A DNA stretch of 64,000 nucleotides. It comes from Arachis hypogaea (lineage: Eukaryota > Streptophyta > Magnoliopsida > Fabales > Fabaceae). Under the pieces are notes generated by a model. That model ran no database searches. It was given only the letters and a program-made list of their open reading frames with translations, and was not told the DNA's origin. This document shows positions 1 to 10,684 of the stretch, in pieces. Within the stretch, counting starts at the first letter, position 1, and each line of letters opens with the position of its first letter. Made by a program: the position numbers and the translations under genes. The stretch lies in assembly GCF_003086295.3 (NCBI RefSeq), contig NC_092048.1, positions 39,494,425 through 39,558,424 of the forward strand. The letters are read 5' to 3'.

Positions 1-646
1 TGTCAGTGGTGCCTCTTTGAAAACTATTTTTCAAAAGAAAAGAGCTAAGTCTCTCATACCAAGCTCTAAGAGCTTGTCTTAAACCATAGAGAGCTTTAGA
101 TAATTTGAAAACATGATTAAAATGCTCTTTATTTTCAAAACCAGGAGGCTGCTTCCACATACACTTCTCTATCTATCACTCCATTCAAAAATGCACATTT
201 CACATCCATTTGATATAATTTAAAACCACAAAATGCAGCATAAGCTAAGAGAATTCTTATGGCTTCATTTAGGCAACAGGGGCAAAGGATTCATCAAAGT
301 CTATTCTTTCTTCTTGGTCATATCCTTGTGCCACTAGCCTTGCCTTGTTTCTTGTAATGCTACCATCTTCTCCCAACTTGTTCCGAAATATCCACTTGGT
401 GCCGGTCACTTTCTTTCCACTTGGCCTTGGAACCAAAGTCCACACTTAGTTCTTTTCAAACTCAAGAAGCTCATCCTCCATAGCTTTAACCCAAGAGGGG
501 TCACTAAGGGCTTCCTTGATGTTTTGAGGCTCCATTTGTGAAAGGAGGGCAATGTTTGATCCTTCATTTGCCTTTCTAGTGGAAGACCGCGTTTGCACTC
601 TATGAGAGACGTCCTCAATGACAAATTCCTCAGGATAATTCTTCAA
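1..646 (-). pseudogene. Copia reverse transcriptase, N-terminal fragment
   Basis: Reading on from the integrase linker, 646-446 gives VSHRVQTRSS and PSWVKAMEDELLEFEKN, then a TAA, then [39 protein letters not shown] and FDESFAPVA, which are signature blocks of copia RT (RVT_2). Further stops and a frameshift follow near 285-150, with KLSKALYGLRQA close to the window start. The YVDD active site lies outside. Clearly a decayed reading frame, truncated here by the window and not by deletion. Confidence 0.88.
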
Positions 647-652
647 GAATCT

Positions 653-2200
653 TCATTCATGAGGTCTGGTGAATTTGGAGGCAGATTCAGATACCAAGGG
701 ATTCTGGGTGCTGCTGGCTTTAGGATTTCCTTCAGATTCATGAGACAAAATGGAATTGTCTCTTGAATTTTCAGCAGTTCCAGTTTCTGGTTCAGCTTGA
801 CCAGAATTTTCTTTGTCATGATTCTGAGTAGTTTCATCTTCCTTTTGAGCTTGATTTCCAGCCTCACAATCTTCCAAAATGCTTTGTACCAAGTTAGTAT
901 CACAAAATGTAATATGTATGGACTCCTCAATAATCCTAGCATCTTGATGATAAACCCTATATGCTTTACTAGTTGTGGAATATCCTACAAACACACACTC
1001 ATACGTCTTTGGATCAAATTTTTCCAAATTATCCTTATTATTTAAAACAAAATATTTGCATCCAACGATGTACAAGTAGTCTAAGTTTGGTGGATAACCT
1101 TTCCAAAGTTCATAAGGGGTTTTCTTCAGAAATTTCCTTATGATTGTTTTATTCAAAATATGGCAAGCCGTGTTAACCGCTTCAGCCCAAAGGAATTTTG
1201 GAACATTACTCTCACATAGTATAGCTCTTGTCATCTCTTGTATTCTTCTATTTCTTCTTTTCACAACACCATTTTGTTGTGGTGTTCTAGGACAAGAGAA
1301 GTTGTGAGATATTCCAAATTCCTCACAAAAGGATTCAAATAAATTATTTTCAAATTCAGTTCCATGATCACTTCTTATAGAAGAGATTTTTAAATCCTTT
1401 TCATTTTGAATTTTCTTGCAAAAAGGTTCAAAGGCCGAAAAGGCTTCATTTTTGTGTGCAAGAAATAAAACCCAACCAAACCTAGTATAGTCATCCATAA
1501 TTACTAAACCATAATGTTTACCACCCAGGCTTTGAGTTCTTGTTAGACCAAATAAATCAATGTGTAGCAACTCAAGTGGTCTTTTAGTAGAGATGTCTTC
1601 CTTTGGTTTAAAAGAACTTTTTATTTGTTTTACCATTTGGCAAGCATCACAAGTGATGTCTTTGTAAAACTTTATCAAAGGAAGGCCTCTTACTAATTCT
1701 TTCTTTACAAGTTTGTTTATTTGAAACATACTTGCATGGCCCAATCTCTTGTGCCATAACCACTTTTTAGATTCTTTAGAGTGAAGACAAGCTACATTTT
1801 GATCCTTTAGTTCATCAAGAGTAAGTCCATACATATTATTAAAACGCTTGGCAACAAACATCACTTCATTTGTCTTTTCATTAACAACACAGCATTCAAG
1901 TCTTTTGAAAATTACTAAATATCCTAAATTACACAGCTGACTTATGCTCAAAAGATTGTGCTTCAAACCACATACTAAAAGTACATCATCAATGAAAGTA
2001 GATTGCTCATTACCTACTTTTTCAACAGCAATGATTTTACCTTTACCATCATCTCCAAAAGTCACAAATCCTCCATCATACTTATTTAGTTTGATGAAGT
2101 AAGTTGACCTTCCAGTCATGTGCCTTGAACATCCACTATCCATGTACCACATGTCCTTTTTGTTCTTGGATGCTAGGCAAATCTGCATGAAGAGTTTCAA
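653..2200 (-). pseudogene. Copia protease/integrase frame, open but catalytically altered
   Basis: A 515-codon open stretch. Near residue 20 is the aspartic protease motif DSGCSRHMTG. The GAG-pre-integrase HHCC region follows (LWHKRLGHAS and CDACQMVK), then the integrase core: first Asp in LLHIDLFG, second Asp in RSDHGTEF. The catalytic Glu expected in QQNGVVERKNR is Lys here (QQNGVVKRRNR), so the DDE triad is broken. The frame is shifted by one base relative to gag at the 2197-2200 overlap, and ends at a stop (653) just before the RT region. The family enzyme cuts the polyprotein and inserts cDNA; this copy should be unable to do the strand transfer. Confidence 0.9.
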
Positions 2201-4253
2201 GTAGCCTTAGGTATCCAAATTAATTTGGATCCTTTGAAGTTAATCCATCTTGATTGCCCAAGTGCATTGAAATCACAAACAACATTGTAAACTTTGTTTC
2301 CTACAACTCTCTTTTCAATGAAACATTGTGCATATGAGTGACCAAATTTCTTGCAATTGACACAATGATTTTCTGATGTGTGTCGCTGAAATTGAGGTGA
2401 GTTGTATTGCTTGAAATGATTCAAGGGTTGAAATTTTCTGGTTTTTGGAGGAGATGCATTTCTTTTGACAAACTGATTTTTATTAAAATTATTCCTCTTT
2501 GCAAAAGCATTTTCACCAGAATTTCTTTGAACATTTGAACTTTTCAAATATGAGGTTTTGTTGTGAAATGGTGGTTTCTTGAAAACAACCTCATTTTTCG
2601 AAAGGTATCCCAAACCTAGCCTGTTTGGGCTTGGTTCGGTTCTTGGTGAAGGCTCAGTTTCACTAGTGTATACTTCATCAAATTTTTCTTCAAAGGTTGG
2701 AACATATCCAATGCCAGATTTGTTTGGTATGGATTTTGTATTTGATGAAGAAGTTACAAACTTTATAGAGGAAACATTTGAAACTGCATCTTCCTTGGCT
2801 ATGTAACCTAAACCAGATTTTTCAAACAAAGGTCTTTGACTTGCAAGAAATTTGTCCAAGTTACTAGAACCTTGAGCAAATTTTGCTAAGTCACCATTCA
2901 GCCTTTTAATCATATCATTTAATCTTTCATTTTCAGCAATTAACTCATGAGAAGGATCCACAATGTGCTTTCCTTTTAATTTTTCAAGTTTAGATTTTAG
3001 AAATCTGTTTTCTTTAATAATGTCCAAAGCACATTCAGTTTCCTTCACTTTTTCTTTTAAAAAATTATTTTCAGCTCTTAACACATCTCTTTAAGATTTG
3101 TATTCATTGTACTTATTAAGCAGTTTTGATGTGTTTAAAGTAAGATCATCAATAATAGCATGTAAGTCCTCAATGGTTAAATCATAATAATTTACCTCAT
3201 CAAGGTTGTTGTTTCCAGCCATGAAGCAGTCTTTATCATCTCCTTAAGATTCTTCTTCTTCATTTGAGTCATTCTCAAGATCCTCCCAAGCTGCCATGAG
3301 CACTCTCTTTCTTTCCTTCTTTCCTTTGTCCTCCTTTTTGAGCTTTGGACAGTTTAGCTTGAAATGTCCAGCCTCCTTGCAGTGATGGCACGTCACCTTG
3401 CTCAAGTCGATCTTGTGCTCCTTTGAACTTGAACCCTTGTATTTGCCCTTGTTCTTCATCATTCTTCTAAATCTCCTAGCAAAAAATAAAAGCTCATCAT
3501 CTGAAATACCATCACTAGACTCACTCTCTTTTGGTTCTATTTGTGACTTGAGGGCTATTCCCTTTTTTTTGAGTCTGTATTTGTGTGTATAGTTTCATAG
3601 GCAAGGAGTTTTTCTCTCAGCTCATCATAGGTTATGGGATTTAGGTTGTTGCCCTCGATTAGGACAGTGGCAATGGTTTTCCATTCTTTTGTGAGGCTTC
3701 TAAAGAGTTTTCTCACCAAGGTTTGTTCTGCATAGTTTGTACCCATAGCATCAAGGTTGTTGATTATGATTGAGAATCTCTCAAACGCTTCATCAATGCT
3801 TTCTCCATCCTTCATGCTAAACATCTCGTACTCTTTTCGCAGCATATCAATCCTCGTTTCTTTGACTTGTTTAGTGCCTTCGTGTGTAACTTGGAGTTTT
3901 TCCCAGATTTCTTTGGCTGTCTTGCATCTAGACACCTTCCGGTACTCTTCAAAGCTGATAGCACAATGAAGAAGGTTGATTGCTTTAGCGTTCAGCTCCA
4001 TCTTCTTCTTATCATCTTCATTCCATTCAGCTTCTTCTTTTGGAGTCACCACTCCATCAGCACTTGTTTTTGTTGGGATCTTGGGACCGCTCACAACAGT
4101 CTTTCATATGTTGTAGTCAATAGATTGGATGAAGATTCTTATCCTTTATTTCCAGTAGGCATAGCTCTTCCCGTTGAAGAAAGGTGGCCGGTTGTTTGAT
4201 TGGCCTTCAGTGAGGGTGTAGGCAACTGTGGTTGTGCCCAAGTTGTTCACCAT
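2197..4253 (-). pseudogene. Copia gag (UBN2-type capsid, zinc knuckles, coiled coil), broken
   Basis: The natural start is the ATG at 4253-4251, about 45 bases inside the PBS. The capsid part is in 4253-3555 (RIFIQSIDY, then AKEIWEKLQVTHEGTKQVKE). A classical CX2CX4HX4C knuckle (CHHCKEAGHFKLNC) follows near 3390, then a Lys/Glu-rich leucine-heptad region at 3084-2900 and a second knuckle (CVNCKKFGHSYAQC) near 2350. Lesions: two in-frame stops shortly after the start (4130s and 4110s), a one-base shift in an A-run near 3560, and in-frame TAA codons at 3246 and about 3093. The product packages element RNA in cytoplasmic particles; this copy cannot make it whole. Confidence 0.85.
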
Positions 4254-4296
4254 TGGATCTTTGCTTCAAGCGGTTAAGCTTGATTCTTGAGACCTT

Positions 4297-4310
4297 AGCT
4301 CCTTATACCA
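4297..4310 (-). other. Primer binding site (tRNA-Met type), copia element
   Basis: The minus strand reads TGGTATAAGGAGCT directly after the LTR. It resembles the plant initiator-Met PBS TGGTATCAGAGC with a few substitutions. It fixes the direction of the element and the inner LTR edge. Confidence 0.75.
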
Positions 4311-4312
4311 AT

Positions 4313-5971
4313 TGAAGGTTGTGGTAGGCTTAGAGAAGGGGGATTGAATCTATGACTTCCTTTTAAGTTGCTGTTATTACCCTTTTAAAACAAACTTTCA
4401 ATTCTGATTCTGTTTGTACTTAATAGGGGAAATTTATGAGACAATTTCTTTTCGTCTCATGAATATCAGAAAACAGAACACAGCAGAGAAGAGAAAATCT
4501 AACACCAGCATGTATCCTGGTTCGGTTGCCTTGTGCTATGCAACCTACGTCCAGTCTCCTCCACAACTATGGAAGAATTTTCACTATAGTTAACAGTATT
4601 ACATACACCAATTTTACTGGAATGACCCAATCCTTTCACACTCAAGTTCTAACCTAACTTGACATTGGCTATGCTAATACCTAACTATTCACTCTTAGTG
4701 CTAACCCAACTAAGAAAGGGATACCTCACAGGTACAAGATACAAGACATAGACATACCTAAAGAAATCTGAAATAAACTCTAGGTTTTTTCTCTCAAGTG
4801 TTTCACTCAGCCTTTTTCCACTCATGGATTTTACTTGAGCTCTCTCAATATGTCTTTTCTCACAAGAAATTACAGAAAGATAAACATAGAAAAGTACATT
4901 ACAATCTGTAAAACATGAAGGAGATTGACTTCATCAACAGCCTCTGTTATGTGCAAAACCAGATTTGCAAACCTCAGATACAGTTCTTTAGTATTGGCCG
5001 AATGCTTCTTTGAAAGAAAGCATTATCCAAGTAGAGGAACTTCTTTTCAGAACACAACTCTCAAACTCTGGTTTTCTCTCCTTGCTTCTGAATGAGCAGA
5101 AGGTCTTCTTTTATCTCCTTGCATGTTGCTGGGTTCTTCTTCCAAGGTCAACACCTTGAGCCTTGAGCTTCACCAACCCACAAATTCACTTTTTCTCATT
5201 AAACCTTAGAGTAGAAACTTTGCTTCTGACTTCTTCATCTTGACCGAAAGCCATAAAGCAACAACCATAAGAGCCTTCTAATGGTCAACTTGATCTGAGC
5301 CCTTGAAAACCAACTTGGTCCCTAAGACATGTTTAAGACCGTGGATTTATAGCAGAGGGGAACAGAAATCCTCTTTTCCATATAGCTCAAAACGGAGATA
5401 CAAGGAGTTGAAGATGAAGAAAAGAAAGTGTGTTGCATGCAAGAGGAAATGGATTACCTTAAGATTTCTGATCTTTTCTTGATATGGGTGATTAGACCTT
5501 ACCCTTCTTTGCTTAACCTTCTCTTTCCTTCTTCTTTCATGACTAGCTTAGTGACTAAGCTCTCTTTCTTACTTTTTCTAAGTTCAGTGATTTGACTAAG
5601 ATAGAGAGAAAAGGAACGTTGCTTTGGAAGCAATAAGAAAGAGTGAAGACTTCAATCTTGTATGAGAAGCTTGGTGCGATCCACTTGAATTGATGGACAT
5701 GGGCTTGGATCGGGTTTTGATTTGCTTGGCCCGTTGGTTCCTTTCTTTGTTTCTTTTGGGCTCCACTTGATTAACCAGCCCATTAGCCTTGATGTTCTTA
5801 TTTTCATTCTAATTTGGGCTGTTTGATTTAATTTTGGCCTGCAACAATTTATAAATAATTAGCAACATATAATTATTAATCACTCAACACTAATTATTTA
5901 TTTTATCCAAAAATAATGTTTGTCATTACTAATTAATTTAGTTAATTTATTAACTCAACAAACGCCCAACA
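4313..5971 (-). repeat. 5' LTR of the SIRE-like copia element
   Basis: On the minus strand the sequence starts TGTTGGGCGTTTG at 5971 and ends CCTTCA at 4313, 2 bases before the primer binding site, giving 1659 bp. It holds no gene; open frames in it are short. The bases just outside its 5' end (5972-5976, gggat) would be the target-site copy, but the partner lies beyond the window start and cannot be compared. Confidence 0.82.
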
Positions 5972-7821
5972 GGGATATCCTTGCTGGTGTTCAACGCAAG
6001 CTTCCCTGGGTGTGTGGGCGTTGAATGCCCAGTGAGGGATTCCTCACTGGCATTCAGCGCCAGAATTACTGCATGTTTCGGCGTTGAATGCCCAGTGAGG
6101 GGTTCGTCACTGATGTTCAGCGCCAGAAAGCCTGGCTGGTTGGGTGTTGAACGCCCAGTGAGGGGCTCCTCACTAGCATTCAGCGCCAGAAAGCCTGTGT
6201 GTTTGGGCGTTGAACAGCCAGCCAGTGCTCCCTGGTTGGCATTCAACGCCAGCTCTGCTGCCAGGATGGGCGTTGAACGCCCAGTGAGGGGCTCTTCAAT
6301 GGCGTTTAGCATTAGGCTTGCTGCCATTGTGGGCGTTGAACGCCCAATGAAGGCTTTTTCACTGGCGTTCAATGCCTTCCCATTCTCCTCAGATTCGGCC
6401 TCTACCTCCATGGTTATGGCCTTGCACTCTTCTCTAGGGTTCACTTCAGTGTTACTGGGAAGAGTGTCAGGAGGAGTCTCAGGGATCCTCTTGCTCAATT
6501 GACCAACTTGTACCTCTAAGTTTCTAATGGAGGACCTTGTTTCATTTATGAAACTATGAGTGGTCTTAGAGAGGTTGGAAACCAGAGTAACTAAGTCAGA
6601 GAGGCTCTGCTTAGAGGTTTCCATGTTCCCTTGAGAAGATGGGAATGGTGGTCTGTTGTTGAACCTATTCTGGTTCCTTCCACCTTGATTGTTATTGAAA
6701 CCTTGCTGAGGTTTCTGTTGATCCTTCCATGAGAGGTTAGGATGATTCCTCCATGAAGGGTTGTAGGTGTTTCTATAGGGTTCTCCCATGTAATTCACCT
6801 CCTCCATGGTGGGTTGATCAGGATCATAAGCTTCTACTTCAGATGAAGCTTCCTAAGTACTGCCAGCTGCAGTTTGTATTCCAGTCAGATGCTGGGAGAT
6901 CATATTGACCTATTGGGTTAAGATCTTGTTTTGAGCCAATATGGAATTTGGAGTATCAATTTTATGAACTCCTTTCTTCTGAGAGATCACATGGTTTACA
7001 GGATTTCTTTCAGAAGTGTACATAAATTGGTTGTTTGCAACCATTTCAATGAGTTCTCTAGCTTCTGCAGGTGTTTTCTTCAAGTGGAGTGATCCACCTG
7101 TAGAGCTGTCTAATGAAATTTTGTACATCTCAGACAGACCATCATAGAACATGCCTATGATGGACCGTTCTGAAAGCATGTCAGGAGGACATCTCCTGAT
7201 TAGTTGCTTGTATCTTTCCCAAGCTTTATAGAGGGATTCACCTTCTCTTTGTCTGAAGGTTTGAACTTCTACTCTAATCTTGCTCATCTTTTGAGGAGGA
7301 AAGAATTTAGCAAGAAAAGCATTAACCAGCTTTTTCCAAGAGTCTAAGCTCTCTTTTGGTTAGGAATCTAACCATATCTTAGCTCTGTCTCTTATAGCAA
7401 AGGGAAAGAGCATAAGCTTGTAGACTTCAGGATTAACTCCATTAGTCTTTACAGTATCACAGATCTATAAGAATTCAGCTAAGAACTGATGTAGATCTTC
7501 CAACGAAAGTCTATAGAATTTGTAGTTCTGTTGCAGAAGAGAGACTAATTGAGGCTTAAGCTCAAAATTGTTAGCTCCAATGGCAGGTACAGAGATGCTT
7601 CTGCCATAAAAGTCAGAGGTAGGTATGGTGAAGTCACCAAGAACCTTTTTGGCATCCTCTTGAGGTTCGGCCATGTCTCCCAATTCTTGTTCAAAACTTT
7701 CTGAAAGATCTCTTCCGGAGTGTTGTGCTTTAGCTAGTTGCAAATGCCTCCTTAGAGTTTTCTCAAGTTCATGATCAGGAGTCAAGAGGGGTTCTTTATC
7801 CTTATTACTGGTCATAAACAA
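5972..7821 (-). pseudogene. Athila-type gag, four nonsense codons, truncated by insertion
   Basis: One reading frame holds from the start at about 7815 (MTSNKDKEPLLTPDHELEK) through GVNPEVYKLMLFPFAIRDRA (about 7440), the capsid core VQTFRQREGESLYKAWERYK (7280) and KTPAEARELIEMVANNQ, to an Asn/Gln-rich RNA-binding part (6760-6640) and NPREECKAIT near 6430. It is cut by in-frame stops at 7467, 7362, 6912 and 6855; the last three are explained by CAA/CAG changing to TAA/TAG. No frameshift is needed. The C-terminal part is a 21-residue tandem repeat, and the copia LTR ends the frame at 5972. Gag forms the virus-like particle; this copy is dead. Confidence 0.85.
6017..6394. repeat. 63-bp tandem repeat with an inner hairpin, in gag C-terminus
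   Basis: The word GGCGTTGAA(T/C)GCCC recurs at 6017, 6080, 6143, 6206, 6269 and 6332, an exact 63-bp period (six units, diverged). The period is a multiple of three, so on the minus strand it encodes a 21-residue repeat (LALNASEEPLTGRSTP-like). Each unit contains GGGCGTTGAACGCCC, an almost perfect inverted repeat. Function unknown. Confidence 0.85.
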
Positions 7822-9170
7822 GAAGAGAAGAAAAGAAAGAAACGAAGAAAGATTTTTGTGCCACTTGGACCAAGAGCTTCCAGTGAGATGTGAAGAAAGA
7901 AGAAGAAGATAGAAAAGTGAAGATGGAGGATCGGAGATGAGTAGAATTCGAATAATAGAAGTGAATAGGAGAAGTATAAATAGAAAAGATAAATAAGAAT
8001 TAAAATATTTTTGTTTTAATTTTATTTATTAATTATGTTAATAATTTAAAAAGAATTGAAAATTAGTTAGTGATTTTCGAAAATAGAAGAGAGAGAAGAA
8101 GAAATAGTCTTCGAAAATTAAGAGAGAGAAGAGTTAGTTAGGAAGTTTTGAAAAAGAAGAGAGAGAAGATAAGATATTAATTGAGAAAAGATTTAAAATA
8201 AGATAGGAGATATGATAAGAAAAGATTTGAAATTGAAATTTGAAATTCGAAAAAGATAAGATAAGAAATTTAAAAAGTTTTAAAAAAGATTTTAAAAAGG
8301 TAAGATTTTGAAATTTAATTTTGAAAAAGATTTGATTTTTAAAATTTTGAAATTTGAAAAAGATAAGATTTTTTTGAAAAAGATATGACTTTTGAAAAAG
8401 ATATGATTTTTAATTTTAAAAAGATTTGATTTTTGAAATTTGAAAGCTAAGATAAGATAAGATAAAAATTTGAAATTGAAATCTGAATTTTTATTTTAAA
8501 ATTTTCGAAAATTAAGTTGAAATAAAAATAGAAAAGATATTTTTTATTTTTGAATTTAATGATGAAAGAGAAAAACAAGTAAAAGATACAAAATTTAAAA
8601 TTTTTAGATCTAATGCCTCATGTTTTCGAAAATTTTTGGAAGGAAACATAAAGGGACACCAAATTTAAAAATTTTAAAATCAAAACACAAGAGAAACACA
8701 AGAACACTTTGAAGACTAACAAGAACACAAAGAACAAAACTCAAAGACTCGAAGAATACAAGAACATAAAGAGGACACCAAACTTAAAATTTTTAGAAAA
8801 TTAAACACAAATTTTCAAAAGTTAAAGAAAATAAACAAGAAGACACCAAACTTAAAGATTTGACACAAGATTTGACCAAAGAAAAACTATTTTTGAAAAA
8901 TTTTGAAAGGAAGATTCCAAAAAAATTGAAAATTACAATAAGAACAAAAACAAAGACTCAAAGAAACGAAATTTACCAAGAACATAAACAAAAGGACTCA
9001 AACCAAAAACAAAGATTAAACAAAAAAAAGAAAAATATTTTTGAAAAGCTTTTAAATTTTTTCGAAAAATAGAGAAGAAGAAAATAAAAAGAAAAGAGTC
9101 GAATAAAATAAAAATTACCTGATCTAGGGAGCAAGATAATCCATCAGTTTGTCCAAACTCGAACAATCAC
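7822..9170 (-). other. Untranslated leader of the Athila-type element
   Basis: About 1.35 kb between PBS and gag. It is strikingly A/T-rich and, on the plus strand, made of AAAAGAT/TTTGAAA-type words repeated imperfectly. Short open frames are low-complexity and not believable genes. Long purine-rich leaders are usual in Athila elements. Confidence 0.6.
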
Positions 9171-9184
9171 TGACAACGGCGCCA
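9171..9184 (-). other. Primer binding site (tRNA-Asp type), Athila element
   Basis: Minus strand TGGCGCCGTTGTCA, matching the Athila/Tat PBS TGGCGCCGTTGCC at 12 of its 13 bases. A short spacer (AAGTTTT) separates it from the LTR end. Confidence 0.8.
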
Positions 9185-9190
9185 AAAACT

Positions 9191-10684
9191 TGGTGCACGA
9201 ATTTCCACACACCGTACAACTGTACTAGCAAGTGCACCGAGTCGTCCAAGTAATACCTGAGCGAGTCAGGGTCGATCCCATAAGGATTGTTGGTTTGAAG
9301 CAAGCTATGGTTATCTTGCAGGTCTTAGTCAGGCGAAATCAGAAAGTTGTTGGATATGGAATTGTATTAGGATTATTGGAATCAGTAATAGGAATATAGT
9401 TGAGGATTGGAGTTGCTTTGTCTTTCTGAATTAACTCTGCCATTACTGTCTTCTTTGCTTGTGAGTGATCTCTTCAATGACAGGCTGTATGTGATTGACG
9501 CTGGTTTGAGCAGCCGCCAATACTCCTCCGGATTCTGAACCCCAAGGTTAGTGCGGATCCATCTCTGCTCGAGGGTGAAGCTCGTACAGTCCATTCTTCT
9601 TAATGATCCTACTCAAAGCGCCACAGACAAGGTCGAATCTTCCGGATTGGAGGAATGCTGCACCTTTGGTTCTAACCTATACCACAAAGACCCTAATCTC
9701 CCTGTAAATTGGCTGAATTGGTGTCTCGAGAAGTCCCCAACGAAGTCGTGGATTAGCCGTCTGAGAGATGTATAATCAAGCTGGTGGTTCATCATTGTCT
9801 GATGAAAGACGCACTCTGAACCCATGTAGAATGTGATAACCTTATGGCAGTTCAACGCATTCATATTGATGAAGAACGAATATACATCTTAGAATTAATC
9901 AAACACAGATCGAAGAAGAAACAGTAATACTTTTATTAATTCATAGGACTCAGCAGGGCTCCTCCCCTCAACTTAGGAGGTTTAGAAACTCATACTGAAA
10001 GGAAAATACAATGTAAAACTCGAAATAATGGTAAATGATAGGCGTCTCCCTTTAGAGAGATGTAAAATAAGTTTTAAATACTAAACAGATGACTAATACG
10101 GGTAAAACAGTCTATCTAGTGCTAAAATTCACTTCTAGAACGTACTTGGTGAGTGTTTCGGCTGAGCTTTGATAAGATCCATATGCTAGGAGGTTCTTAG
10201 GGTATTGAACGCTTGCTAGGGGGTCCTCTCTGGGCATTTGGACGATGGGCTCTGCTCTTTGGCCACTGGACGCCTGGAAGGGGGCAGGAAGCTGGCGTTG
10301 GACACCAGTGTTGGGCCTTCTAATATGAAGAAAAGTATAGAGTATTATACATTGCTGAAAAGCTCTGGAAGTCAGCTTTTCATAGCCATTGATAACGCTC
10401 CATTTGAACTTTCGTAACTCCAGAAAAGCTCTTTCGAGTGCAAGCAGGTCAGATCCGGATAGCATCTGCAACGCTTTCTCTGTCTCTGAATCAGACTTTT
10501 GCTCCAACTCCTTAATTTCAGCCAAAAAATACCTAAAATTTTACAAAAACACAAAAACTCATAGTAGAATCCAAAAATGTGAATTTAACACTAAAACCTT
10601 TAAAAACTTAATATAAACTAAACAAAACACACTAAAAACTATATGAAAATGATGCCAAAAAGCATATAAAATATCCGCTCATCA
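9191..10684 (-). repeat. 5' LTR of the Athila-type element
   Basis: The minus strand runs from TGATGAGCGGATATTTTAT at 10684 to TTCGTGCACCA at 9191, 1494 bp, a few bases before the PBS. A long open frame at 10525-10112 lies inside it; it has no recognised domain and is likely a chance frame. The outer flank begins gtcca (10685-10689), the candidate target-site copy. Confidence 0.82.

Larger units (their letters stand above)
1..5971 (-). mobile_element. Ty1/copia LTR retrotransposon, SIRE/Maximus-like, partial
   Basis: On the minus strand the order is 5' LTR (4313-5971), primer binding site, gag with zinc knuckle and coiled-coil extension, a protease/integrase reading frame, then the N-terminal half of reverse transcriptase running off the window start. 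Integrase before RT is the Ty1/copia order. The long LTR, the extended gag with a second zinc knuckle and the DSGCSRHMTG protease motif fit the SIRE/Maximus lineage; that lineage call is by resemblance. The RNase H and 3' LTR are outside. The element sits inside the gag of an Athila-type element, so it is the younger of the two. Several stops and frameshifts make it defective. Confidence 0.9.
5972..10684 (-). mobile_element. Ty3/gypsy Athila-type retrotransposon (FIDEL-like), interrupted
   Basis: On the minus strand: LTR 10684-9191, PBS TGGCGCCGTTG (the Athila/Tat tRNA-Asp type) at 9184, an A/G-rich leader, then gag to 5972, where the copia element has inserted. The LTR start TGATGAGCGGATA and gag motifs such as VQTFRQREGESLYKAWERYK match the Athila group; the likeness to the Arachis element FIDEL is from memory. 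Pol and the 3' LTR must lie left of the copia insert, outside the window. Coding is broken by several stops. Confidence 0.85.

Noticed and set aside
5981..6502. 173-codon plus-strand frame over the gag repeat
   Set aside because: It is the reverse reading of the 63-bp repeat whose minus strand is true gag; the repeat keeps several frames open.
10112..10525. A 137-codon gene in the Athila LTR
   Set aside because: It lies wholly inside the LTR, has no known domain and no supporting splice or leader context.
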